Source of the DNA: Cupriavidus necator
Lineage (GTDB): Bacteria > Pseudomonadota > Gammaproteobacteria > Burkholderiales > Burkholderiaceae
Assembly: GCA_022041995.1 (NCBI GenBank)
Contig: CP074386.1
Span: 248,001-312,000 of the forward strand
Length of the DNA stretch: 64,000 nucleotides
Reading direction: 5' to 3'
Shown: in pieces, positions 9,415 to 18,903 of the stretch
Layout of the letters: the number at the start of each line of letters is the position of its first letter
How positions within the stretch are numbered: the stretch's first letter is position 1
Program-made: the position numbers and the translations under genes
Notes under the pieces: model-generated
Seen by the model: only the letters and a program-made list of their open reading frames with translations
The model's database searches: none
Told to the model about the DNA's origin: nothing

Positions 9415-10515
9415 CTCATGGGTCGGTAAGTTAGTCGACAAGTTGGAACTTCATGGGCCCTGCATCGGTCGGATCGTGCATGAAGCGAGACGGACGGACA
9501 TTTGATCATCAGACGCTGGAGGCGATTCGCCTCATGGCGATTGAGCGGGTTCGTGAAGGCGAGCGGCCGGCAGACGTGATTGCCTCCTACGGATTCAATC
9601 GCACCACGATCTATAAATGGATAAACGCTGCCCTTAAACCGGGCGTGGGTATCAATGCGCTGCGCTCGACGCCGGCCACTGGCCGGCCCCCAACGCTGAC
9701 GCCAGCCCAGGAGCGGCAGGTTTTTCGCTGGGTCAATGGGCGCGATCCGCGCCAGTACGGGCTTGATTTCGGGTTGTGGACACGCGCAATCGTGGCGCAG
9801 TTGATTGAGAAGAAGTTTGGTGTGCGCCTGGGGACGACAGCGGTGGGAGCACTGCTGGCAAAACTTGGGCTGACGCCGCAGAAACCATTGCAACGGGCCT
9901 ACCAACGCGACCCCGAAGCGATCGAGCGCTGGCAGCACGACACCTATCCAGCAATTGCCCGTCAGGCTAAGGCGCAGGGCGCGGAAGAGTTCTTCTGGGA
10001 CGAGTCCGGCTTTCGCGCCGACACGGTGCATGGTAAGACCTGGGGTGTACGTGGCCAGACCCCTGTGGTGCAGCGCCCCGGTCAGCGCCAGTCGATCAGC
10101 GCGGCGTCGGCGGTCAATGCGAAGGGAGCCTTCTGGTTTTGCACCTACAAGGGAGCGCTCAACGCCGAGTTTTTCGTCGAATTGCTCAAGAAGATGATGC
10201 GGCATCGCAAGAAGCCGGTGCATCTGGTGCTCGACAGTCTGCCCGCGCACAAGAAGGCGCTGGTGCGCGAGTACGTTGACTCCACGCGCGGCAAGCTCAC
10301 ACTTCATTTCCTGCCGGGTTACGCCCCGGATCTGAATCCGGACGAATTGGTGTGGAGTCATGTCAAACGTACTGGCGCGGCAAGGCGGCCCCTGCAAAAG
10401 GGTGAAAAGCTGCAAGAGCGAATCGAGGCGCAGCTCGCGGATGTCCGGCAAAAGCCGTGTCTCGTTCGATCATTCTTCCAGGCTCCTTCTGTCGCCTATA
10501 TTTCCGACTGCTGAG
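9415..10515 (+). mobile_element. IS630-family element inserted in effector copy 1
   Basis: A 1101-bp element flanked by the TA dinucleotide (9413-9414 and 10516-10517). The ends are inverted repeats, CTCATGGGTCGGTAAG on the left against CTCAGCAGTCGGAAAT on the right. Removing it together with one TA recreates the uninterrupted sequence seen in copy 2 (GGATTTAACACGCTG), so the insertion point is certain. TA target duplication is the hallmark of IS630/Tc1-mariner elements. Confidence 0.95.
9480..10514 (+). CDS. IS630-family transposase
   Basis: About 344 residues from ATG 9480 (MKRDGRTFDHQTLEAIRLMA), preferred over an in-frame ATG at 9453 because family members begin here. It has an N-terminal helix-turn-helix (VIASYGFNRTTIYKWINAAL) and a winged-helix part. 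The DDE core is EEFFWDESGFRADTVHG (first D), HLVLDSLPAHKKAL (second D) and LPGYAPDLNPDELVWSHVK (E). The stop lies at the very right end of the element. The gene looks intact and could be active. Confidence 0.92.
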   Translation: MKRDGRTFDHQTLEAIRLMAIERVREGERPADVIASYGFNRTTIYKWINAALKPGVGINALRSTPATGRPPTLTPAQERQVFRWVNGRDPRQYGLDFGLWTRAIVAQLIEKKFGVRLGTTAVGALLAKLGLTPQKPLQRAYQRDPEAIERWQHDTYPAIARQAKAQGAEEFFWDESGFRADTVHGKTWGVRGQTPVVQRPGQRQSISAASAVNAKGAFWFCTYKGALNAEFFVELLKKMMRHRKKPVHLVLDSLPAHKKALVREYVDSTRGKLTLHFLPGYAPDLNPDELVWSHVKRTGAARRPLQKGEKLQERIEAQLADVRQKPCLVRSFFQAPSVAYISDC

Positions 10516-10517
10516 TA

Positions 10518-13500
10518 AATCCCGGCTGCTGCCCATCCACCAGCTTTTGCTGTGCCTCGTCGCCCCGTGCCTCCCTGACTGCCTCCCATGCCTCGATATG
10601 TTCGCGCACCACCGGAATGCGCATCGCCACGTCCCATCTCAGAAACCCGCAGCCGTCATTTGGACAGAGCGCGATGCGCTCGTGGTGTGGCCCTTGAAGC
10701 CTGAAGGGGTGCTGCGGCCCGGGCACGTCCTCAAACCAGCCCAGCCGCAACGTGCCCTCCACCACATGGTCAGGTGGCACCATCTCCATGAGCGCGCGTT
10801 GCACGCGCGACCAGTCCTCGCGCTGCGGCGCCAGCTTCTGCGCCAGTTCCATGAAGGCGCTGCCTGGGGCACTGTCGGCATACCGCACTGCCGGTAGCAC
10901 CGAAGCAGACGCGCTGCGGCCGGCGGCGATGTCCCGGGCTGACTTCCGCCGCCCCCGTGTCAGGCGGCTGCCGCCAAACATGTCGAAGCGCCAAGGCTCG
11001 TCTTTGTACTGGAACGTGCGCGCGAGCATGAAGGCGCTTAACTCCCCAGGCAGCCGCACCTCGACCAGCGGCTGACCGGTCAGGCGTGAATAAAACGAAT
11101 ACGCAGGCTCCGCCCCGTCGGACGACGCGGCGGGCTCCAGCTCCCGTCCCCGCAAGTCGACCGTGACATGCGTGGTGTCGCCCCCACTCGGTTCGGGTGG
11201 TACGACGTTTCCCACCACTGTGCGCAGGCTCTCGTGGCGCGCTGCCAGATCGAACCGGCGAGGAGGGTAACGCGTCGTGAGGGCCTCCAGATGCGCCGCG
11301 CTGGCCAGCCGCAGATCCAGCGCGTCCAGGATCGCATCATCCGCCTCGATCTGCGCAATCAAGTTCCAGCTCTTTTCCTGCAGATCCGTCTCGATGAGCG
11401 GGCGCGTCCTGTCCAGCGTCTGTCGCACCCACTGCTTCAGAGTCTCCTGGTACGCCTTCACCGACTCACGCCCGCCGCTGATGTAGCGCGGCTTCCACTG
11501 GTGGGCCACCACGCTGTATGCCTTGAGCACCTGATACAGTGACAGGGCCGGACAGCGCGTGCCGCATGCTTCGTCGCCGTCCTTCAGGCGCAGCCCGGCA
11601 CGAGCGCCTGCCCCGCCCGGGGCTTGGCGCAGATACGCGTCGATCTTGTGCTCTACGACTGGCTTCAGCGCGTCGAACGTCTGCAGGGCGCGCACCCGGT
11701 GGCGCTGCAACTGCGGGCTGCGCGCCAGCGGCAGCAGCCCCATGCACAGGGTGCCTACACTTTCCAGCGGTTCTTCGCGCAGCCGTCCTTCTTGACACAG
11801 CGTCATGACACGCTCCAGCGCCGGCGTTGCGAGCGGCCGCAGCGCGTCGTGCATCCGCAGCTGGGCGAAAGCCTTGAGCAGCATACCCACGTGGCGGCCC
11901 TCGGCGCTGTCGAAGCGTTCCGGGTACAGCTCCAGGTGCACCGCTACCCCCATCAGTACATCGCGTGCGAGAACGGCGTTCCCGTCTTCGTCCCGGCCGA
12001 GCCGCGCCAGCGCGTTGGCAATCTGGCCGGTCTGGCTGAATTCGAACGCGCTCCACTCGAGCGGAGCCCAGCCCAGGCGTGCCGCCAGACACCACGCCGC
12101 TTCATGCAGGCCGCTTTCTTGCGGCCATCGGGACAGTGCGTGGAGGGTGCTGGCCACGGCCTGCGCGCCCATCGACTGGCGCAGCCGCGCATCGCCCTCA
12201 GCCTCCGAGATCAGACGATCGGCAAGCGCCAGCGCCGCGGCGCTTGCCTCGTCCGCGTCCGGCCACTTCGAAAACGCGTTCAGGGCGTTGGCCACTGCCT
12301 GCGCGTCCATCGACTGGCACAGCTGGGGTTCCGAGCTAACGCGCTCGGCCAGCCGCAGCGCGGCGTCGCGGGCCTTGGCCTGGTCCGGCCACTTCGAAAG
12401 CGCATTGAGCGCGTTGGTCACCTCTCGCGCATCCATCGACTCGCGCAGCCGCGCATCGCCCTCAGCCTCCGAGGTCAGATGATCGGCAAGCGCCAGCGCC
12501 GCGGCGCTGGCCTCGTCCGCGTCCGGCCACTTCGAGAGCGCGTTCAGGGCATTGGACACATGTTTCGCCTCCATCGACTGGCACAGCTGGGGTTCCGATG
12601 TGAGGCGCCGGGCCAGGCACCGTACCGCCTCGCTGGCCCGATGCGACGCCGGCCACTTTGAGAATGCATTGAGCGCGTTGGCAACATGCTGCCCGTCCAT
12701 CCGCTGGCGCAGCTTTGCGTCCGATGTCACGCGTTCGGCCAGCCGCAGCGCCGCCTGACGCGCATCGGCTTCGTCAGGCCACTTCGAGAGAGCGTTGACC
12801 GTGATGGCCACCCCCAGCGCATTCATCGACTCGCGCAGCGGCGCGTCTGCCGCAACGCGCCTGGCCAGCTCCAGTGCGTTCTCCCCGACCCTGCCATCGT
12901 CCGACCACTTGCTCAGGGCATTGAGCAGATTTGACATATCCTGTGCGTTCAGCCCCGGGATCAGACCATGCGATCGAAGATGCCTGACAAGACCGGACAC
13001 CGCATCGCAGCACGCCGGGCGCTCCGGCGCCTTGGACAGCGCATTGCACAGCATGGCGGCTTGCCGTCCGTTCAGCCTGTGCAGCGCGCCCGGCCTCAGC
13101 AGTTCGGTCGCGATGCTTCGCAGCGCTAGCCGGCAGATCTCGCTGTCGGCATGCTTGCAAAGCTTGTTGGCAAGATGCACATAGCTTGCAGCCGGCGCGC
13201 CCCGGCACCAGTCGGTGTCCACAAGATAGTGCGCCGCCAGTTCAACCGCCTCGCGAACGTCGTTGGCCCGCGCAGGCGGTATGTTCCTGACCTTGTTCCT
13301 GACCTGCAGTTTCTGCAAATACAAGTCCAGGAAGTGCAGGTTGTCGCCGGCATAGTCTGGGCGCAGAAAGACCAGTGCCTGCCCGTAGCCGTTGCGCTGT
13401 GCCAGCACGTTCTCCCTTGCCATCCGGATGGCAAGTTCAGGGAAATCGGCATCCTTCGCGTTGCCGGAAAGCACTTGCTGCTGCGCATACCGTTGGTTCC

Positions 13501-14080
13501 TGAGCTGCCGGCCGAACTCGTGTTCAGGATACGTCAGGACTCTCCCCAGATTCCGGCTGCGGCGCTGTGGTTCGCTCGGCTCGATGCGCATCCTCGAGTG
13601 GTGCCTTTCATCCAGCGCTTCAATCGCATCGCGGGCCGGTCGCTTGCGCGATGGCGCCGCCGCGGCGATCTGATACCTCTCCATCCCGCTTGCAGCAAGG
13701 GTTGACCGCAGCTGCTGGTCCGGCAGGTTGCGCGTGCTGGGCGGCCACGACGACTGGGCCCTGCGGGGTGCATCGTCCGCTGCTCGGTCTGACACAGGCC
13801 TCCCGCTACTCGGCAAAGCGCGCAACGGATGTCCGGCAGTATCCTCGTCCCCCTGTGGCCGTGAAGCGAATGCCCTTTGCCGTTGAGGTCCGGAATAAGG
13901 CTGCATCCTGCGCTGCTGGCGACGCGCTGCCAGGTCTTCCCGCCGCGGCAACGTGTCAAGGACCGTGTCTGTCCTCCGGGACGCAGGTTCGGGCCGCGAA
14001 GTCGGGGACTGTCCGGGTGCAGCCTCGTCAATCTTCTGATCGCCACCAGCGTCCGGACTCGCCGGGCTGCCAATTCTCAT
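10518..14080 (-). pseudogene. SKWP-type effector copy 1, N-terminal half
   Basis: Starts at 14080 (MRIGSPASPDAGGDQKIDEA) behind GGAGAAGGGG. The first ~200 residues are polar, Ser/Pro/Arg-rich and probably disordered, as in type III secretion leaders. A helical region follows, then 7 SKWP-type units (six SKW, one SRW), each about 42 residues, at roughly 12935-12110. The remainder (LEWSAFEFSQTGQIANALAR... to KLVDGQQPGF) has no recognised domain. The frame enters the IS630 element and stops at 10496. SKWP (RipS) proteins of Ralstonia are type III effectors with HEAT/ARM-like repeats; the target of this one is unknown. Confidence 0.85.
12110..12935 (-). repeat. SKWP repeat array, copy 1 (7 units)
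   Basis: In-frame tandem units of 126 bp (138 bp for the variant with an extra four residues, SEAEGDARLR). Unit cores read LNALSKWSDD, VNALSKWPDE, LNAFSKWPAS, LNALSKWPDA, LNALSKWPDQ, LNAFSKWPDA and LHALSRWPQE. The first and last units are degenerate capping repeats and match those of copy 2; the difference between copies lies in the interior. Confidence 0.9.
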
Positions 14081-14224
14081 AGCTATGCCCCTTCTCCAGT
14101 AGTTACCTGGCAGGCCGTTGTAATAGCTTCCGCCGTTGTCATCGGATCGGGCGGGTAGACCGTTGAAACAAGAGGCCGGCGTGGTTCAAAACACGCGATT
14201 TTTGCGTTACAGGGACGAGCTTAA

Positions 14225-15695
14225 TCTTACTGTGTCACAAGAGAAGTCGTTTGTTTGGCCTCCGACAGCACGGACACATGGCGAGTCTACCAATCAAGAG
14301 AATGCTGAGTTGGTGGCGGATCGTGGTGATTGAATCAGCCACGTGTCGCTGGGCGCGCTGGGCTGCCCCGCGGGATGTAATCTGCGGAAAGCGCAGGCGT
14401 TTGGCGTGCAATGAAGTTTTTTTTGGCGCCGACTAAATCGCCGGTGGTAATACGTTCAGAGACCAGGAATCCATAGGCGGCTATGCTCAGCGCGGCATGG
14501 TGGTGAAAGCCCCGCCACCCTCGGCCTTCGTAATGGCCGAGACCCAACTCCTGCTTCAAGTCCTGGTAGTCGCGCTCGATGCGCCAACGCATGTGCGCCT
14601 GGGCGACCAATTCATCCAGCGCAATATCGGCCGGGAGGGTGGATAGGAAGTACTTCAATGGGTCAGTGTCCCCAGTGGGCCACTCGATTAGCAGCCACTG
14701 CTCGGGGCGCAGACGCGCCTTGCCACTATTACCGCCTGCGTGACGCACACGTACGGCGGCAAAGCGCCCACTGAGCGTTTCGTTTGAGCCTTCGCGCCAG
14801 CTAATCGTCTGGAATGCGGTAGGCGGCAGGGAATGCGCCAGTTCCTTGACGCTTATCGGCTGTCGATTGCGAGTGCGCCGCGGCATCACCGGCGGGCGGC
14901 CGATGCCGCTATATGGCTTCGGCGGCAACGGCTCCACCCCCGGTGGCCAGACCACGACCGCCGACGTGATACCCACCACATACCGCATGCCCAGATCACT
15001 CAGACGCTGGCGAAATGCGTTGTCCACCCCGTAGCCGGCATCCGCCAACACGCAATACTTTGGCGCGCCGGCGGCCAACAGCGATTCGAGCTGTTGCAGA
15101 GCAATCTCGGTCTTCGTTGTGAACCTCACCTCGTCGGGAATTCCAGCCTTCTCACGCCGCTCAGTATCTTCCGCCCATTCCCGCGGTAGATAGAGCTGGT
15201 AGGCTACAGGCACACTCGCCTGCTCACAGGCCAGAGACACACTGACCGCAACTTGGCAGTTGTCCTGCTTACCCAGCACCCCACAATACTGACGCGCGAC
15301 CCCAACCGAATGTTTGCCCTTCTTTGGGAAGCCTGTGTCGTCAATGATCCAGAAGCCACCGGTCGAGAGATCCATCTTGGGCACTACCCACTGACTGACC
15401 CGGCGCAGCATCTCCTCATCGGACCAGTCGGCCTTGGCGACAAAGTGGTGCAGTGCCTGGTGCCGGGCGCTAGCGTGCAGCGGATCGACTCCAGCTGCCA
15501 TCGGCTCCACACTCTTACGCGATAGCGGCAGCATCAGACCTGTGCAGTAGCCCTTGAGCCCAGCATGGCGGTCCGCATGCCCCAGTCCCGCCGCTAAATG
15601 TTCCATGTATTGCTCAAATCGCTCGCTCGCGCTCATCGCTCTTCATGAACTGTGCCAAGAAGTTTATAGTATGGCACATTTATGACACAGTAAGA
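14225..15695 (-). mobile_element. IS701-family element
   Basis: Perfect terminal inverted repeats (TCTTACTGTGTCA at 14225 and its complement ending at 15695) are flanked on both sides by TTAA (14221-14224 and 15696-15699), which reads as a 4-bp palindromic target duplication. The element is 1471 bp with a single transposase gene. Confidence 0.85.
14335..15636 (-). CDS. IS701-family transposase
   Basis: 433 residues starting MSASERFEQYMEHLAAGLGH, a typical IS701 N-terminus. The DDE core includes WIIDDTGFPKKGKHSVGVA (first D), YCVLADAGYGVDNAFRQ (second D) and MRWRIERDYQDLKQELGLGH (E), with the characteristic HYEGRGWRGFHHH. Length and ends match the family, and no disruption was seen. It would catalyse cut-and-paste movement of the surrounding element. 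Confidence 0.92.
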   Translation of the reverse strand: MSASERFEQYMEHLAAGLGHADRHAGLKGYCTGLMLPLSRKSVEPMAAGVDPLHASARHQALHHFVAKADWSDEEMLRRVSQWVVPKMDLSTGGFWIIDDTGFPKKGKHSVGVARQYCGVLGKQDNCQVAVSVSLACEQASVPVAYQLYLPREWAEDTERREKAGIPDEVRFTTKTEIALQQLESLLAAGAPKYCVLADAGYGVDNAFRQRLSDLGMRYVVGITSAVVVWPPGVEPLPPKPYSGIGRPPVMPRRTRNRQPISVKELAHSLPPTAFQTISWREGSNETLSGRFAAVRVRHAGGNSGKARLRPEQWLLIEWPTGDTDPLKYFLSTLPADIALDELVAQAHMRWRIERDYQDLKQELGLGHYEGRGWRGFHHHAALSIAAYGFLVSERITTGDLVGAKKNFIARQTPALSADYIPRGSPARPATRG

Positions 15696-15771
15696 TTAAG
15701 CAGCCTGCGTGAAACGCAGGAATGTTAAGGATTCCGATGCATAATAGAGGCCGGTGACAACCCGGCCGATG

Positions 15772-17265
15772 TCAGATGCGCTGAGGCTGGAGGCGGCCGA
15801 GTCCGAGCAGCGTAAGCCAGTGATCGTGAGGCTTGCCGCTCATCAATTCCCTCGGGCTCTTTCCAGTGCGCTCAGGGCATCGGCTACGGGCAAAGCGGCG
15901 ATGATTGAAGACGAACTGCAGCAGACCAAGCCAGACCCGCCCGCCCTTCAGATGACGCCGGTTAGTCAGGCATACGCGCAGTCGCGAGTTGAGATTTTCG
16001 ACCAGCGAGCTGCTGCGTGGTGTGCTGCGCAGCGCCGCGGATACGGCGGCGTAGACGTCGTGAAACGGGCGACCGATGCGGCTAAGCAGGCGATTCCATC
16101 CTTTCCAGAACGCGCTCGACGTTTCGGACTTGCGATGGAGGATGAAGACCTCGCGCACGAGATCGCGCGCCACGTTGTGCGTTTGCGCAATGGCGTCGAG
16201 TTTTTCGTCGAGCAGGCCCGCGAAAGCGAGCAGCCCGTCGCGCTGGTTCTGCAGTGCACGCCGGTATGCGCCCGTGCGTGAGAGGTCCTGGGCCTCACGT
16301 TGCCGCAGTTCGGCAACCACGAAATCGAACAGCAGTTGACGCGTCGCGAGGTCCGGCCCTGCCAGTGACAGGATGTCACGTTCGAGCCACTGAACCAGGG
16401 TGCGCAGATCGGCGGCCAGCTCGTGCGCATGGGCTTCATTGCGACGAAGCGTTTCCAGCGTGGCAGCGAGGAGGCTATCGTCGCAACGTCGACGGGGATT
16501 GGCCAGACGCGCTTCGAGCTGCTCGCGTTCGGTGCGCGCACCGCCGGCGACACGATGCCAGAGCGTCGCCAGTGATTTGCCCTGCTCAATGATGTGGAAG
16601 ACGTCGCCGTGACACGGCGTATCGGGCCAGGCAATTTTTTGCCCGGCACGCAGCCCGGTTCCCGCATCGGCGATCGTGTGCTCAGGATCGAGTCCCCGTG
16701 ATTGCAGGTCCAGCAGATGGATGGCCCAGGTGTCGCCGTCGCGATGAGCTTCGGTGGCGAGCAGATAGCAATAGGTCGAGGCAACATCGATACCGGCGAG
16801 CACGGGTTGGGAACCCTGAAAGAGTTCGTCGTGCAGGCCGACCCGGATGGCTGAGAGGTCCACGCCGGCGTTAATGGCCATGGCCTGCTGCGCAGCCTGC
16901 TGGAGAACGGTGTGAATCGTGCCCAGGCTGGTCGATACGCCGAGCAGGTCGTGCATGAGCTCAAGGGTAGCGCGAAACGAAACGTGACCCACCATCGTGA
17001 GCGCCACGATGACCTGATCGAGCCATTGGCGGGTGACCGGCAGCATGAAAAGCACCTGATCTGCGTCGGCTGCCCGCGTGGTATCAAAGGCTTCATCGAG
17101 CGCTGCACTGGCCGTGCCGATCTGTCGGTAGACCGTCGGGCGGCTCACGCCGTTACGCTCAGCCAGCACACTGATTGGTTCGGTGCGCGCGAGGGCCTGA
17201 AGTGCGATCGCTTTGCGTTTGTCGGCGCTCAGTCTGCCCACGCCAGATCGGGTGTTTTGAGTCAT
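15772..17265 (-). CDS. DDE-type transposase of unassigned family
   Basis: About 497 residues from ATG 17265 (MTQNTRSGVGRLSADKRKAI); the frame stays open further upstream but without a plausible start. There is an N-terminal helix-turn-helix (EPISVLAERNGVSRPTVYRQ), then VLAGIDVASTYCYLLATEAH, HTIADAGTGLRAGQKIAWPD and CHGDVFHIIEQGKSLA as candidate acidic catalytic segments. The C-terminus SSLVENLNSRLRVCLTNRRH and LLQFVFNHRRFARSRCPERT is typical of transposases. I cannot name the family or the element ends. It interrupts the IS110 fragment next to it. Confidence 0.6.
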   Translation of the reverse strand: MTQNTRSGVGRLSADKRKAIALQALARTEPISVLAERNGVSRPTVYRQIGTASAALDEAFDTTRAADADQVLFMLPVTRQWLDQVIVALTMVGHVSFRATLELMHDLLGVSTSLGTIHTVLQQAAQQAMAINAGVDLSAIRVGLHDELFQGSQPVLAGIDVASTYCYLLATEAHRDGDTWAIHLLDLQSRGLDPEHTIADAGTGLRAGQKIAWPDTPCHGDVFHIIEQGKSLATLWHRVAGGARTEREQLEARLANPRRRCDDSLLAATLETLRRNEAHAHELAADLRTLVQWLERDILSLAGPDLATRQLLFDFVVAELRQREAQDLSRTGAYRRALQNQRDGLLAFAGLLDEKLDAIAQTHNVARDLVREVFILHRKSETSSAFWKGWNRLLSRIGRPFHDVYAAVSAALRSTPRSSSLVENLNSRLRVCLTNRRHLKGGRVWLGLLQFVFNHRRFARSRCPERTGKSPRELMSGKPHDHWLTLLGLGRLQPQRI

Positions 17266-17339
17266 GGATGCCGCAGATGAAAAAGGGGCACCATTATCGC
17301 CTGGCGCTCCAGGTGCCTCCTCATGTGTAACGCGCCTTT

Positions 17340-17519
17340 GAACCTCGCCGAAGAGCCGCATGCTTCCATGCCAATTACACACGGTTCGAGCGTTGCGAAA
17401 TACCGAAGTACATCCGTGCGTCTCAGCTGTTTGTGTACAACGATGTGGCCTTGCAAATCCACTGCGTGGACCTGCAGCACATTCTTGGCCAGATCCAGTC
17501 CAACAGTCGCTATCTTCAT
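17340..17519 (-). pseudogene. IS110-family transposase, N-terminal fragment
   Basis: Starts at 17519 (MKIATVGLDLAKNVLQVHAV) with the first catalytic Asp of the DEDD fold, then QLRRTDVLRYFATLEPCVIG and MEACGS. Homology stops near 17345, where the neighbouring transposon begins. It belongs to a different lineage from the other IS110 copies here. No further part of the gene was found. Confidence 0.8.
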
Positions 17520-17721
17520 GATGAACTCCTATGCCGTGGATATCACGACCTCTCCACTCTGGCACAAACCTCTCGCTGCGTAGCGGGAGTCGTCCATCAC
17601 ATCACAACTAGCTCGGGATGCGGCGCGGCTTTTACACATTGAACCGTAGGATCGACGTGCCGTTTCAGCACCGTTGTGCATCCGAACCGTCGCATTCCCG
17701 CATGAAACGGCATTGATCCGC

Positions 17722-17745
17722 TTCGCGTCAGCGCACATTTTTTCG
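17722..17745 (+). promoter_or_regulatory. PIP/hrpII box upstream of the small effector gene
   Basis: TTCGC at 17722-17726 and TTCGC at 17742-17746 are separated by exactly 15 bases (equivalently TTCG-N16-TTCG). This matches the binding site of HrpX/HrpB-type activators that switch on type III effector genes in Xanthomonas and Ralstonia. It lies about 70 bp before the ATG at 17816, the usual distance. Confidence 0.75.
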
Positions 17746-17815
17746 CGGTGATCGAGCGACGTTGACGCTGTAGGTCCGTACAGTCGAGGAAATTCACTAC
17801 CGGTATTCAATTGTC

Positions 17816-18407
17816 ATGGGCGGCTGCATTTCTAAGCGTGGTGGAGCGCGAGCTTCAAGCGACTATGGTTCCGATGGGTATGAGTCGGACGTTGAGGCGA
17901 AAAGAGCTAAGCCTGGATCTTCGCGATCACCATATTCAAATGAGACCTTGAATGGTCTGGTGCCATTTGCCAAACGGGTCTATCAGGAGAGCGTTCTTTG
18001 GCATGGAACCAAGCGCGAACACGTGTCATCTCTTCGCAGAAATGGCTTCGTGAACGAGCGTAAAGGGAGTGGAGCCACAGATGGCGGAAGTGCAAATTTC
18101 CTGATGAATTTCAGTAGCTCTGGTGTGACTGCTTCGGGCGAACACCACTACTTGTCATCTGATCGAGAGATGGCGAAGGAGTTTGCCATGTTTGCCGACG
18201 CTGACCAGCCGGCGGTGGTGCGAACGATCGGCGTTGGGAACAACTTTCATTTGGAGGAAGACCCCTATACTGGCGACCCTGCCAGACCCCGGGCACGGCA
18301 GAGCAAGCGCACGCCTTGCTGAGTTGTTGCAACATAACACGACAAAAGAAGTGCCTGTACAGCGCCGTCGAGGCACTGGTAAAGCGGTCGAATTTTTCAC
18401 CGAATGA
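17816..18407 (+). pseudogene. ADP-ribosyltransferase-like type III effector with N-myristoylation motif, frameshifted
   Basis: The protein starts MGGCISKRGG: Gly2 with Ser6 fits an N-myristoylation signal and Cys4 could be palmitoylated, as in XopE/XopAI-like effectors that attach to the host plasma membrane. A disordered linker is followed by ESVLWHGTKREHVSSLRRNG and GEHHYLSSDREMAKEFAMFA, resembling the H-G...Y-L-S...A core of ART folds. Frame 1 stops at 18322 after DPYTGDPARP. One base change near 18280 would continue it in the overlapping frame as PDPGHGRASARLAELLQH and GTGKAVEFFTE, ending at 18407 (about 195 residues). The family call is by pattern only. Confidence 0.6.
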
Positions 18408-18810
18408 TGCTGAAAGTAACATCGAATACGCTCGGCTGTCTCTGAACACTGTGCAGACCCACGACAAAGCCTTGAAGTTGCAGTTCGGTGCGAGCCGGTG
18501 CACGCGAGGTGACGGCTTGCTGTGATTCACTCTCAGGTTATCGAGAATCAGGACACCTTCTTGCCTGCGTGCCAAAACGACGTCCACCGATGGCATCTTG
18601 CAGCGTCGTCGCGATGCCCTCAGTATGACGCTGGCAAGATGCCAAACACTCCAATGCGATATCCCAGCTGTGCTTGTCCATCTCCGCTCTTGATCGACAC
18701 CGCCAGCATGAGATGCGCCCGTCTTGTTTCCTCAAGAGTCCGGATTGCCCCCCGTAATGGCTGTTGAGCTGGGGCTTACTCGTCCTGATTCCACTATCCC
18801 GACATAGGCC
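18408..18810. other. Intergenic region with possible IS630 remnant
   Basis: No intact gene. On the minus strand, about 18490-18600 reads EGVLILDNLRVNHSKP, resembling the second catalytic Asp segment of IS630-type transposases, but nothing around it is open for long. No hrp-type box was found here for the downstream effector copy. Confidence 0.3.
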
Positions 18811-18903
18811 TCTTGTTTCAACGGTCTACCCGCCCGATCCGATGACAACGGCCGGAGCTATTTTAACAGCCTGCCAGGTAACTACTGGAGAAGGGGCATA
18901 GCT

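Larger units (their letters stand above)
5743..14182 (-). repeat. Left arm of the large inverted duplication
   Basis: From 5743 to 14182 (minus strand) the sequence matches 18811-29094 (plus strand) almost base for base. The exceptions are the IS630 insertion at 9415-10515, 23 fewer SKWP repeat units, and scattered SNPs and one-base indels. The outer edges are abrupt: at 14182 the match stops after AACAAGAGGCC, and at about 5743 it stops at the effector's stop codon. The high identity suggests a recent duplication or continuing gene conversion. Confidence 0.9.

Noticed and set aside
7248..9434. A 728-codon plus-strand open frame opposite effector copy 1 (and a 445-codon counterpart opposite copy 2)
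   Set aside because: Arg/Leu/His-rich composition typical of the complement of GC-rich coding DNA; the minus-strand frame has recognisable domains.
18111..18596. A 161-codon minus-strand gene opposite the small effector
   Set aside because: Only a short stretch resembles a transposase; the rest is antisense to the effector, which has a PIP box and a lipidation motif.
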